From Bacteroidaceae bacterium (GTDB taxonomy: Bacteria; Bacteroidota; Bacteroidia; Bacteroidales; Bacteroidaceae): DNA of 48,205 bases. Positions 1-8,359 of this stretch are shown one piece after another. Below the pieces are notes generated by a model. That model saw only the letters and a list, made by a program, of their open reading frames with translations. It did not search any database and was not told where the DNA came from. A program made the position numbers and the translations under genes. The number at the start of each line of letters is the position of its first letter. The first letter of the stretch is position 1. The stretch lies in the NCBI GenBank assembly GCA_017447625.1, contig JAFSNB010000004.1, forward strand, positions 1 to 48,205, written 5' to 3'.

Positions 1-393
1 CACATAATATTGTAGACTGTCAGGTACACCTGGATAGTTGCGTGGTCCAAGGTCATAGAGGCACTCGAGAGTCACATCCAAGGTGTCACCCTCGTAAAAG
101 GTGAAGTTCTTCATCTTATCACGGTGAAACAGGGCTGGCATACCAAAGTTGGAAGTAGGCTTCCCACCCTGGGATAAAATTACTGTTTGTACGTACCCGG
201 TAGATGAATATTTCATCACTCGCAGGCTGAAGTATGAATCTGCATAAATATCATCTGGAGTCTTATTCTCCGTAGTATCCTTTGGAGCGTCTGGTATATC
301 CTCTATCGATTCGTCGCCGCAGGCAGTCAGCGAAGTTGCCATTATGCCACCAAGCATAGCGGCTATAAATAACAATGTCTTTTTCGTCTTCAT
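1..393 (-). CDS. Lipoprotein, truncated by the window edge
   Basis: Leftward gene whose 3' end lies outside the window; about 131 residues are visible, starting MKTKKTLLFIAAMLGG. The signal peptide ends in lipobox LTAC with the lipidated Cys at residue 25. It is followed by an acidic stretch (GDESIED), as in Bacteroidetes lipoproteins sent to the outer surface. The rest is soluble, with alternating aromatic and polar residues suggesting a beta-rich domain; I do not recognise the family. Its start lies 6 bases after the stop of the next lipoprotein upstream, so the two are almost certainly cotranscribed, downstream of the protease gene. Function unknown; an accessory or inhibitor role for the protease is only a guess from context. 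Confidence 0.75.
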   Translation of the reverse strand, partial: MKTKKTLLFIAAMLGGIMATSLTACGDESIEDIPDAPKDTTENKTPDDIYADSYFSLRVMKYSSTGYVQTVILSQGGKPTSNFGMPALFHRDKMKNFTFYEGDTLDVTLECLYDLGPRNYPGVPDSLQYYV

Positions 394-399
394 AGTTTT

Positions 400-768
400 T
401 CATTTACAGGGTGTTCCTTTACAGAGGAGGCATCTGTTCATTTTCCTTTCATGTGTCGGGCCATCATAATCATATATAAGCACCCGGCTTTCCTCAGCCT
501 CCGTGATATGCAGTTCAAAAACCGTGTCTTTGGGAAGAGATGTCAAGTATGATGGCAGATCCTTTCTGTAAAATGCCAGAGTGTCCTTCGTAGTGATTGA
601 CAATTGCGGTATATCGGCTGCCACCTGCCCTAAGATGGCGTCGTCTTGCGAATACAGGACTTTGATGGAACTGCACGTATCTTCTAAGTCATTGTCTCCA
701 CACGAAGTGGCCGTGAAAGGAATCATCGCTCCAATCATTAGTGCGATAGTGAGTAAATGCTTTTTCAT
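400..768 (-). CDS. Small lipoprotein of unknown function
   Basis: A 122-residue protein. I place the start at MKKHLLTIAL (768), not ten codons upstream, because the N-terminus then becomes a clean lipoprotein signal with lipobox TATSC (Cys 23) and acidic follow-up GDNDLED. The mature part is about 100 residues, with a possible beta-sandwich pattern (FELHITEAEESRVLIYDYDG). It ends in a Cys-rich tail with three Cys in the last ten residues, perhaps a disulfide or metal site. It sits 75 bases below the disrupted S8 protease gene and 6 bases above a second lipoprotein, in the same direction. No family recognised. A protease inhibitor or surface anchor is possible from context only. Confidence 0.7.
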   Translation of the reverse strand: MKKHLLTIALMIGAMIPFTATSCGDNDLEDTCSSIKVLYSQDDAILGQVAADIPQLSITTKDTLAFYRKDLPSYLTSLPKDTVFELHITEAEESRVLIYDYDGPTHERKMNRCLLCKGTPCK

Positions 769-843
769 AGTAATAATATTTGTGGTTTCGTTTTGCAAAT
801 ATAGGACTATTATTGCTAACAGCCCTATATTTTTGCATTTATT

Positions 844-3267
844 TTACTTTGATACAGAAAATTTCTGTGTTAGCACAGTTTCACCCACACGTGCTTGTAC
901 CGCATAAACGCCCTCTTCCCAAGAAGATGTATCAATGGTGTGAGATGCTCCTCTAATAGAGCCAGAGTACATCACTCTGCCGGTTAACGTGTTGGTAACT
1001 AAAAGATCCCAACTTCTGTTATTAGCACTCATAGAGTCTTCATCATTTAATCCGGATGGTGTAAATGTATAACTATTGCCTGATGAAGATATTAGTAATA
1101 TCGGAGGATTAACAAACATCGGAAGCATAGGTCTAATAGTGAATCTGAAAGTTTCATAGCTATTAGTATAGCGCCCTGTTACTTGCATCCCCAATATCCA
1201 TGCTCTTAATGCCGCTTCTTCATCTTGATCACGCAGTGGGGCTGGTGGCAGGTAGCGAAATTTGAATGAGATTGTGTTACCATTATGTGTCCAGTTGGAT
1301 GGTGACTCATTTCCGGCAAAGCTGAAAGTAGCACCAACAAACTTTGGCGACCATAATGTAATGGTTGGGCCTTTATACAATGTAAATCTATCTCCGCTAT
1401 GGAATGATGTGGGGGGACATTCTGGTACATAGGTAGATACGTAATCAGCACCTTCTTGTTCATAAGTACCATAAAAACCAGCCCCAGTGTCTATTGCCTT
1501 CTCAAATGTGGCAATAGTACTTCCATTTTTCGAAACTACAGCCACCAGTGTATCAACAATATACTCTTTACTGCTATTGTTTATTGTACATTGGTTTACA
1601 GATGGTGAGTTCTGAGTAATAGGAACTGTCGTATTACCACTTTTCCATGACCAGTTGACATTACAACCAGATGGAAGATGCAGAAGTGAATAAGAAGATG
1701 AAGCTTGTGGTATGTCGGGGCCTGAGATTGATAACAAAGCCCATATTGCTGCTTTGGCATCTATCAGACCATATCCAACTTGATTACTCCAACCTGAACT
1801 ATTATACGAATAGGAGGGTAACTTTCGGCATGAGTTTTGAAGAATATTACGAATCTGCGCTTCTGTTAAATCGGGATTAAGAGATAACATTAAAGCAATT
1901 ACACCAGTCACTTGTGAACATGCGGCAGAAGTTCCATCAAATTGATAGCAATAATTAGTAGGGTCGTAGCCAAGTGACCACATTCTGTCCGTAGTAACAA
2001 TATCGTCAACACCACCAATCGCAGTTAGAAACAATCCAGCACCACGTTGACTGTATTCACATACATAACCGTTTTTATTAACTGCTCCAACTGAAATAAC
2101 ACCATTTATGTTTGCAGGGCAGACAAGGTCATTTGGAGCTGTATCATAATCATTTCCAGCAGCACAGACAACAGGCGTTCCTTTGCCATTGCGTCCATGA
2201 ACCCGTGCGTCAGTAATAGCATCAACTAAATCTTGAGTGTATTCACAATTTCCAAAAGAGCATGATATCACATCAGCTTTTGGATAAGCCCATCTGATAG
2301 CATCTGCCAGGTCGTTGTAATCAACATCTATATGATGGTATCCATTGTTGATATTTACAATCTGTAAAAAAAATGTGTTCTATGTGGGAAAATATTAACC
2401 GGCAGTATTTTTACACCAGATGCAACGCCTCGAATGCCAATTGAGTTGTCATTCGCTCCTATAATACCAGCACAAGCTGTACCATGATTTTCTGAATAAT
2501 CTGTTGGCGTTCCAGGAGGACTAGAAACATTAAGTGAATCCACAGTATATCCAGGTAGTACACAACCACTTAAGTCTTCATGGTTGTTTGCTACTCCATT
2601 GTCAAAAACTGCAACAGTAATGTCAGGATTTCCAGTAATTAGATTCCATGCGGGCTCCACATTTATGTCAATACCCGCAGTACCGCTATTCTGTCCGGTA
2701 TTTTTAAGATAATATTGTTGGGAATAAAGCGTATTACATAAACTTACGCTTGAAATCATTCTTGGCTCACACCACCTTACTTCATCTTCATCATGAAGTA
2801 AACGTACAAGTCTAAAGATATCGTCAGAGGATGAAACGTTACAATTAAGACGATAACGAGTTCCGTCTTTTAGAATAACGGATAATGAAGGATATTTTTT
2901 TTATGATGTGTTCAATCCCCTGTCCATCATTTAATCTCACAGTAATATTAGGAAGTACCATTGCCCATTCTGTACGTGGAGTCTTATAGCATTCAGACAC
3001 ATAACAGCCTTCTATTGTTGGCCGTTCATCGCTTTTAACCATAAATCCATTTGAAAAGCTTTCTTCAAAGGCTGTGATATTATTTGAATTTGAAAGTTCC
3101 TGTTTGAGCGTCTCCCGCCCTTTTGAAGTATCTATTGACTTCACATAGAAGACTCCACATGGATTTGGAGTAAAATTAATAAATTTTGATTGGAACCAAT
3201 AACCTTGCTGTGCAAACGTCGTTAATGCTCCCATAAGCATAACGACTAGAGTTATGAACTTTTTCAT
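844..3267 (-). pseudogene. S8 subtilisin-like serine protease with T9SS C-terminal domain, two frameshifts
   Basis: Three fragments read leftward as one secreted protease of about 800 residues: 3267 to ~2902 (signal peptide MKKFITLVVMLMG...FAQ and prodomain), ~2902 to ~2373 and ~2366 to 844. All catalytic parts are present: Asp in VAVFDNG (codon at 2601-2603), His in ENHGTACAG (2484-2486), the oxyanion Asn in CAAGND, and Ser in GTSAACS (1927-1929). The C-terminus (GRVMYSGSIRG...GVYAVQARVGE) resembles a type A T9SS sorting domain. Frame is lost at an A8 run (minus strand, 2895-2902), where removing one base restores it, and at a T8 run (2366-2373), where adding one base restores it. No other stop interrupts the joined frame. 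This could be sequencing error, a recent pseudogene, or slipped-strand phase variation. The S8 family and secretion assignment is firm; functional state is not. Confidence 0.85.
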
Positions 3268-3297
3268 AATGACTAATTTTTTAGGTTTAGTTGTTTA

Positions 3298-3340
3298 TTT
3301 CATCGGGGAGCCTCAAACAGAGGCATACTCCCCGATGAAA
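3298..3340 (-). promoter_or_regulatory. Intercistronic hairpin between the DUF3244 gene and the protease gene
   Basis: A ten-base arm at 3301-3310 pairs with 3328-3337 (CATCGGGGAG / CTCCCCGATG), extended by flanking TTT/AAA and a second CCTC/GAGG stem inside. On the minus strand it follows the DUF3244 stop (3357) and precedes the protease start (3267) by about 30 bases. There is no clear T tract after it on the minus strand, so it looks more like an mRNA processing, stabilising or attenuating element than a classical terminator. Confidence 0.55.
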
Positions 3341-3356
3341 TGGTAGATTTTGAATA

Positions 3357-3698
3357 TTACAGCGTTATATAGCCGTAGTAATAGAAGTCATCCGTTACGA
3401 AACGGATCTCGTACTCGCCAGAGAGGGTTGAAGGCAGCACAACCTGCGAGGTTCCGGCAGCGATTACTGTGGAATAAACCACATATCCGTCCTCATCAAG
3501 GATCTGCAAGCTATACGTACAAGTATCGCCTGATAAAGAGAGGACATAATCCTCCAAATCTACATACAATGTAGGAATCGGGGATTTCGGGAACTGGTTT
3601 CCACCTCCACCTTTGTTAACAATCTCTAATGGTACATCAAAAGCATAGACTGGTACCATAAACAGCAGCATTGCTGCCAATAAGAAATAATTTTTCAT
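3357..3698 (-). CDS. DUF3244-like small exported protein
   Basis: A 113-residue protein with signal peptide MKNYFLLAAMLLFMVPVYA, then a single small beta-sandwich. The pattern is that of DUF3244 proteins of Bacteroidetes: a PxL-V/I strand (SPIPTLYVDLEDYVLSLS), a central 'QILDEDGYVVYSTVI' strand (family form TDxxGxVVYxxxV) and a closing 'LSGEYEIRFVTDDFYYYGYITL' strand. The mature protein is only this domain. It is first in a leftward operon with the S8 protease and two lipoproteins, with its own strong promoter at 3727-3758. The domain's role is not established; related small domains lie beside secreted proteases in this phylum, so a chaperone, inhibitor or surface partner of the protease is a reasonable guess. 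Confidence 0.7.
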   Translation of the reverse strand: MKNYFLLAAMLLFMVPVYAFDVPLEIVNKGGGGNQFPKSPIPTLYVDLEDYVLSLSGDTCTYSLQILDEDGYVVYSTVIAAGTSQVVLPSTLSGEYEIRFVTDDFYYYGYITL

Positions 3699-3726
3699 TT
3701 GCTTGTTAATTTTGGATTATACGCCG

Positions 3727-3758
3727 CAAAATTAACTTGCTCCAAATTACGCTGCAAA
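3727..3758 (-). promoter_or_regulatory. Bacteroidetes-type promoter for the DUF3244/protease/lipoprotein operon
   Basis: On the minus strand a TTTG -33 box (3755-3758) is followed by exactly 20 bases and TAATTTTG (3727-3734), a full match to the Bacteroidetes -7 consensus TAnnTTTG. The ATG of the DUF3244 gene (3698) lies about 28 bases downstream. The operon is therefore separable from the upstream TPR/HTH gene. Confidence 0.75.
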
Positions 3759-3783
3759 TAAAAAGGTAAACAATTGTAAATAC

Positions 3784-5433
3784 TCAGACGATTTGCTGTA
3801 CAAAAATGTCAAAATCGGCAGAATGAAGGCCCTTAACATCTGTATGCTTCATCCTGCTTAGCATTCTTCTCTTCATATTTGTTATTTGTTGCTTATATGA
3901 ACCGATAAGTACAGCGGTTTCCGACAAACGGAAATTCATACGTACAAGAATACATAACCTGTACTCATTTTCCGTTAGCGGACCAAAAACATCCAAAAGA
4001 GATGAATAGAACGTCGGGATATACTCATTAATTGTCTGGTATAATTGCTGCCATACTTGCGTTGGTGGGATTGTCGCGTGTCGTATATGTTGCTTCAGTT
4101 GAGAATTAACATCAGAGGAGTATATAAATGTGTTTATGTCACCTATTGAGTGCCTTTTCTGTGTTTGAACTATCTGTTCACCCAAAGATCTGATCTTACC
4201 TTGCTTCTCAATAATTATAGTGTTCAACTCTTTATTTTCATCGGATAGACGTAAAACATCATTTTGCATATCTAAAAGCATCCGTTTAAGGCTCTTCCTT
4301 TCAAACTCTTGCTTCCTTTTAGCTATTATTCCCCCAATAACAATAAATATAATGCAAGTGATAAGAATAACAATCCATATAGCTCTACTGTACGCTATAG
4401 CCTCCTTTTCCTGTGCTATTTTCTCCTGACGTGAATAGTTGTAATGCGACTGAATGCGTTTGGATGCCATTGATACATTCAACAATATAGAAGAGTCGTT
4501 GTATAGACGACTCAGCATCGCATATTTGGCAACAGAGTCTGGAAATCCAAGCGAATCGTATAGATTGGCAAGCCCAAGGGCTGCTACATTTTTATTGTTA
4601 TGGTCAGAACAACTTAACTCTTTTCTAAAATATATTTCTGCTGAGTCCATTTTATGTTGCCCTAAGAGCATTGTACCTTTAAGGAAGTAAAATATTTCGC
4701 GTCCTTCACTTATGTTTCCCAATGAATCGAATAAAGATGATTTCGTTTCATATTCCCTAATGAGGACGCTGGCTTTATCATAGTCCTCCTCGTTGACTAA
4801 TACGTTCATGTACGTCCATAAAGAGATGGAAGCGAAATTCTCCTCACCCATCTCTTTATATTTTTGATAAACCCATTGCGTGATTTGTGGAATAGAATCG
4901 GTTTTGCCCAACATCTCATAAGAAAGTAATTTCCGTTCCTGCCCAACAATTGCACAATATAATTCGTTTGCTCTCCATGCAAAGCGAGTTGATGCATCGC
5001 AACACTCAATTGATTCGTTGTATAATCCCTGTTCATAAAACAAATCTGCCATTTGTCCATAAATACGGCATAAAAGATAAAAGCTGCAGTCGGCATCAGT
5101 TGTGTCGGCGCACTCTATAGCATCGTAATAGTCCTGGATGGCAGCTGGGGCCTCGCCCATGTCGGCGTGGGCACGGCCGAGGAGATAGTGGGCAAGCATA
5201 CGGTCGTTGCTGGTGCCGAGCAGACAGGCGGGGCTGTCGAAATGGCGGACAAGGCGGAGAGCCGCGCTGTCCGACTTGAAGACTGTATCTGCCTGATTCT
5301 CCGCCTGCAAGGCAAGAAGGGCAGTGCACATCGAGCGGTGATGGCGAACGGCCAGTGCTATTCCAGTTGCCGCCACCACCAGCACGGCAGCCGCCAGCAA
5401 ATACACATTTCTCCTTCTATTATCTCCGCTCAT
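3784..5433 (-). CDS. Membrane-tethered TPR protein with C-terminal HTH regulator domain
   Basis: A 549-residue protein, starting at MSGDNRRRN (5433) rather than 24 codons upstream because a TAnnTTTG promoter box lies inside the longer reading. Order: a membrane segment (~9-29), about 300 residues of helical TPR-like repeats (YNESIECCDASTRFAWRANE, MDSAEIYFRKEL), a second membrane segment (~351-371, IWIVILITCIIFIVIGGIIA), a basic coiled coil (~374-421), and a C-terminal LuxR-like helix-turn-helix (~483-528, LTENEYRLCILVRMNFRLSETAVLIGS...MKRRMLSRM). This architecture is widespread in Bacteroidetes and is thought to sense something outside and bind DNA from the membrane. It lies just upstream of the DUF3244/protease operon, the obvious candidate target. 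Architecture is clear; the signal and regulon are unknown. Confidence 0.8.
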   Translation of the reverse strand: MSGDNRRRNVYLLAAAVLVVAATGIALAVRHHRSMCTALLALQAENQADTVFKSDSAALRLVRHFDSPACLLGTSNDRMLAHYLLGRAHADMGEAPAAIQDYYDAIECADTTDADCSFYLLCRIYGQMADLFYEQGLYNESIECCDASTRFAWRANELYCAIVGQERKLLSYEMLGKTDSIPQITQWVYQKYKEMGEENFASISLWTYMNVLVNEEDYDKASVLIREYETKSSLFDSLGNISEGREIFYFLKGTMLLGQHKMDSAEIYFRKELSCSDHNNKNVAALGLANLYDSLGFPDSVAKYAMLSRLYNDSSILLNVSMASKRIQSHYNYSRQEKIAQEKEAIAYSRAIWIVILITCIIFIVIGGIIAKRKQEFERKSLKRMLLDMQNDVLRLSDENKELNTIIIEKQGKIRSLGEQIVQTQKRHSIGDINTFIYSSDVNSQLKQHIRHATIPPTQVWQQLYQTINEYIPTFYSSLLDVFGPLTENEYRLCILVRMNFRLSETAVLIGSYKQQITNMKRRMLSRMKHTDVKGLHSADFDIFVQQIV

Positions 5434-5462
5434 AACTTGACCTTTTATGGGATTTTCGAGCG

Positions 5463-5470
5463 CAAATATA
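5463..5470 (-). promoter_or_regulatory. -7 promoter box of the TPR/HTH gene
   Basis: TATATTTG on the minus strand matches TAnnTTTG. It sits about 30 bases before the ATG at 5433 and would lie inside the coding region if the upstream start at 5505 were used, so it decides the start. No clear TTTG -33 box was seen 19-21 bases upstream. Confidence 0.5.
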
Positions 5471-5661
5471 ATCAAATTATTGAGGATTTGATGACTCTTG
5501 AACAATAATTAACAAAATAAGCAAGAGACTTGGTACAGCAAGATAGCAGTTGCCGGAGTTGAGGCGGTGGCGCTCGGGTGAGACACCAGTTCAGCATGAT
5601 GTTATGCAACCTTCATCATTTTAAGCCTAAATAATTGATTCACAAGAAACTAGTTCAAAAT

Positions 5662-5737
5662 AAACCTACACTAAACCTACATCAAACCTACATTGGACCT
5701 ACATGATGATGGTTGCATGTAGGTTTTATGTGGGTTT
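5662..5737. repeat. 11-bp phased array, four direct then two inverted units
   Basis: Four units of AAACCTACA plus two variable bases start at 5662, 5673, 5684 and 5695 (the last reads GGACCTACA). After a 14-base spacer come two units in the opposite direction (TGTAGGTTT at 5718, TGTGGGTTT at 5729), also 11 bases apart. The two halves can pair as a long hairpin. This is in the 735-base gap between the TPR/HTH start and the end of the ATPase gene. I see no gene there; an apparent 93-codon frame over 5862-6143 is built from repeats. Confidence 0.8.
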
Positions 5738-5837
5738 GTTTCGATGCAACCTTCTATTACTCAGCAGTTTAAGCAGGAAATGATGAAGGTAGTCATTATT
5801 TAGGCGAGGTCAAAAAATTGATGCAGGTTCAACAGCA

Positions 5838-5896
5838 TTTTGATGCTGTACGAATGGAGGTTTGATGCTGTACGAAAGCAGGTTCGATGCCGAACG
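5838..5896. repeat. 22-bp array A, core GATGCTGTACGAA
   Basis: Three units with the core GATGCTGTACGAA start at 5842, 5864 and 5886, exactly 22 bases apart; the third has diverged to GATGCCGAACGA. The bases between cores are also partly kept (GGAGGTTT, GCAGGTTC). Confidence 0.8.
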
Positions 5897-5908
5897 ATTT
5901 TCCGTCAA

Positions 5909-5944
5909 CCCTTCTCCCCCCTCCGGGGGGATTAAGGGGGGCCG
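5909..5944. repeat. GC-rich imperfect palindrome (REP-like)
   Basis: A short pyrimidine-rich half followed by a purine-rich half (CTCCCCCCTCCGGGGGGAT, then TAAGGGGGGCC). It separates 22-bp arrays A and B. Related C-run/G-run units occur near 8647, 8855, 10297, 30747 and 37106. Confidence 0.65.
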
Positions 5945-5947
5945 TCA

Positions 5948-6082
5948 ATTACATCAAGGTGTAAAGGTGATTGCATCGAGGTGTAAGTGCAATTACATCA
6001 AGGTGTATTTGTGTTTTGCCCATGGTCAAAATGTAAATTGCCCATGGTCAAAATGTAAATTGCCCATGGTCAATATGCATTT
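5948..6082. repeat. 22-bp arrays B and C
   Basis: Array B has ATTACATCAAGGTGTAA-type units at 5948, 5970 and 5992. Array C has TGCCCATGGTCAAAATG-type units at 6017, 6039 and 6061. Both have an exact 22-base period and three copies. They are followed by a single TTTTGATGCTGGTCAA word. The array B word and the GATGCTGGTCAA word recur in reverse orientation at 47917-48065, again with 22-base spacing. Confidence 0.85.
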
Positions 6083-6168
6083 TGATGCTGGTCAATTTGA
6101 GATTGGGTGCGGGTATGTGGTCATTATTGTGCCAGTAATTTGACACTAAAATACGGCAATAAGCCGTT

Positions 6169-7623
6169 CTATTCCACATCTCTGAACAGGTCGTCCATTG
6201 TCACTTCACGTAGGACAACATCGCTATATTTGTTGCGTTTCAGCCCGTATGTAGTAACCATCGTAGTATGAAGCGACTTACGTGTCCCTGTCAAAGCACG
6301 GAAAGTTTCCTTGCGTGAGTTTAGCCGCTCGGCATAGTCCTGGCTAATGGCATAAGCATCTGTAGAGAACTTACACTCACAGAGGTTGATGGTCTCGTCA
6401 CGACGGTCAATAATCAAATCTATCTGTGCGCCTTTATGCTGTGTACCGTCTCTGTCTGTGAATGCTTTGCATGACCAAGAACAGACTTCGCTCAAGACAC
6501 CACTGATTCCCAACTTCTGTTTGATTTGTGGGATATGGTGCAGACAGACTTGTTCGAATGCATATCCCTGCCATGTCGTCCGGCGTGGATTGTCCTGCAT
6601 GTTGCTCCAGAAATGGCTATCCTGACCACTGAACTTGCTGACGAATTGTAAATGGAACAGAGAGAACAGGTCTATCAACTGGTACATCTGTCCACGGTCT
6701 TTATTCCCGAATGCCGCATATTGCCGCAAAAAGTCACACTTGCACAGATTGTCAAGCACTTCTGTCAGAAAACCGCCATCTTCCATCTTCATCGCTTCCT
6801 GTATATCCTGCCGGCTCATACCAACAGAGCTGTTGGCAAGCAACTCTACGACAGAACGGTAAACTTTGGAGTTACGGAACAGCGACCGGAAGATAAAGTC
6901 ATACTCTGTACGTAGGGCAGCTCCTTCCTGAAAGAACAGGTGGTCGATATTCTCGTTGAGCGACAGATTACCTTCCAACATATCTATATAATAAGGTATG
7001 CCTCCCATCGTCATATAAGCCTCTGTGACTTGGTACATCTCCCAGTCAACGCCCTTACTCTTCAAAAACTGCTGAGTCTCATAGAGTGTAAACGGACGAA
7101 GATATATCTGACGGTTCACACGGCCATGCATACCTCCCTTGTCACCGATGAACTTAGAGAGCATCCATGTCGTAGCAGAGCCGCAGACGAAAAGTTTCAA
7201 TCCTGAAACAGATGATGCCCAACTGTTCCAGAAATAACTGAAAGCAGAGAGGAAGCCGGACTTAGGAGTGTCCATCCAGGGTAACTCGTCAAGAAACACC
7301 ACTACACGCTCTTTATGAAGTGATGATATATACTCCCTTAGAGCGTCAAATGCTTCATACCAGTCCTTGGGCTTACGCAGTTTGCGGCCGGAGTACCTCT
7401 CCAACTCCTTCTTAAATAGAGTTAGTTGTGTACTTCGTGGTGTCTCGAAAGAACCTGTGAAGTAGAAGTCAAACGTTTCATCGAAACATTGTTTGATGAG
7501 ATAAGTCTTGCCGACACGTCTGCGTCCATAGACGGCCACAAGTTCAGCCTTAGGGGATTCATAGTACTCCCTAATCAAATCTTGTTCATGCCGTCGTCCG
7601 ATAATTGTAGTCTTATAGTCCAT
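6169..7623 (-). CDS. AAA ATPase with DUF234-type C-terminal nuclease-like domain
   Basis: A 484-residue protein of the archaeal-type ATPase/DUF234 family common in Bacteroidetes. Starting at MDYKTTIIG: a GRR motif at 9-11, Walker A GRRRVGKT (33-40), Walker B VVVFLDEL (~107-114), a sensor-like segment with KLFVCGSATTWM, then winged-helix-like sequence. The C-terminus contains AQIDLIIDRRDETINLCECKFS, a PD-(D/E)xK-like core with Asp and ExK. The apparent start seven codons upstream is a TTG that overlaps a TAAATTTG promoter box, so I use the ATG. It stands alone between repeat-rich DNA and small genes. The biological role of the family is unknown; a defence or mobile-element-linked function is often suspected but not shown here. 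Confidence 0.85.
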   Translation of the reverse strand: MDYKTTIIGRRHEQDLIREYYESPKAELVAVYGRRRVGKTYLIKQCFDETFDFYFTGSFETPRSTQLTLFKKELERYSGRKLRKPKDWYEAFDALREYISSLHKERVVVFLDELPWMDTPKSGFLSAFSYFWNSWASSVSGLKLFVCGSATTWMLSKFIGDKGGMHGRVNRQIYLRPFTLYETQQFLKSKGVDWEMYQVTEAYMTMGGIPYYIDMLEGNLSLNENIDHLFFQEGAALRTEYDFIFRSLFRNSKVYRSVVELLANSSVGMSRQDIQEAMKMEDGGFLTEVLDNLCKCDFLRQYAAFGNKDRGQMYQLIDLFSLFHLQFVSKFSGQDSHFWSNMQDNPRRTTWQGYAFEQVCLHHIPQIKQKLGISGVLSEVCSWSCKAFTDRDGTQHKGAQIDLIIDRRDETINLCECKFSTDAYAISQDYAERLNSRKETFRALTGTRKSLHTTMVTTYGLKRNKYSDVVLREVTMDDLFRDVE

Positions 7624-7641
7624 TATCTTCGATTTTTGCTG

Positions 7642-7649
7642 CAAATTTA
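7642..7649 (-). promoter_or_regulatory. -7 promoter box of the DUF234 ATPase
   Basis: TAAATTTG on the minus strand, 18 bases before the ATG at 7623. It overlaps the alternative TTG start, which supports the shorter protein. Confidence 0.5.
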
Positions 7650-7848
7650 CAAAAAAAAATCGCGATACTACTTCCGAAACACCTCTTTTTTTGCCGTAAC
7701 GGAAGTAAAATCGCCACTATTTAACATTTAGTATGAATCTCTATTCTCATCTATACGCCTGATTTGTGCCACATGTTCTAATATTTTGAAACGGGAAGAA
7801 ATCTTCGCCAAGGAAGATGAGTATCATCATTCTTATAGAAGAAGAGTA

Positions 7849-8085
7849 TCAGAGATAGAATGCGAATTTCGAGCCTTTTGCGCCGATGCCGTCGTAGTCG
7901 GCAGTAATGGGGAACTGGCAACATAGATTACTGATGGCATCATCATCGAGGGTGACAGTCAGCTCCAGTTCGATGGCCATACGTCGCTCGTTGTAGCTGA
8001 GATTCCAGATACATTCACCCAGAACGGCATTCACCACCGTTCTGATTTCATCCTGTGTGCGCCATATGGAATCGTAGTCAGTCAT
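7849..8085 (-). CDS. Small hypothetical protein, 78 aa
   Basis: Begins MTDYDSIWRTQDEIRTVVN and overlaps the end of the preceding small gene by 8 bases, a sign of translational coupling. It is acidic with a predicted beta-rich middle (RMAIELELTVTLDDDA) and has no signal peptide or membrane segment. I do not recognise a family. It is the last of three small leftward genes; the 200 bases below it hold nothing I can name. Confidence 0.55.
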   Translation of the reverse strand: MTDYDSIWRTQDEIRTVVNAVLGECIWNLSYNERRMAIELELTVTLDDDAISNLCCQFPITADYDGIGAKGSKFAFYL

Positions 8086-8308
8086 AGTATTCTATTTGAA
8101 GTTCCTGGCTGACATCAAACTCGCGGTCATCATCATAGAAGTACACCAGTCGAAGGCCACGATACACTGATGGAACCTTCAGAACTTCTAGCAGATGCCA
8201 TTTGGGCTTGCCGAAATCATACGATGAGCGGTCAAGGATGATTCGATTAGCGGTATAATCGAAATGATAGTAGCCACCACCTAAACATGAATCATCTGGT
8301 TTCAGCAA
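8078..8308 (-). CDS. Small hypothetical protein, ~76 aa, start uncertain
   Basis: Sequence rich in Tyr and Asp (GGYYHFDYTANRIILDRS, VYFYDDDREFDVSQELQIEYYD) with a KPKWHLLEV motif; family not recognised. There is no ATG or GTG at the 5' end. The first start-like codon is TTG at 8308. Upstream of it the same frame stays open (SRGHLHKD) back to the stop codon of the DUF2795 gene (8360-8362). Either a TTG start is used or the frame is reached by coupling or readthrough from the upstream gene. It overlaps the next gene by 8 bases. Coding is supported by the protein-like composition and the coupled arrangement, not by homology. Confidence 0.5.
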   Translation of the reverse strand: MLKPDDSCLGGGYYHFDYTANRIILDRSSYDFGKPKWHLLEVLKVPSVYRGLRLVYFYDDDREFDVSQELQIEYYD

Positions 8309-8359
8309 GTCTTTATGCAGGTGACCCCTACTTTTCAGCGACTTCCACCGCCTTTTACG

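Noticed and set aside
5838-6082. Possible CRISPR array
   Set aside because: Units are contiguous at 22 bases without unique spacers, each word has only three copies, and no cas gene is in the window.
5862-6143. 93-codon open frame
   Set aside because: It is translated entirely from the 22-bp arrays and a GC-rich palindrome; no start context or protein-like composition.
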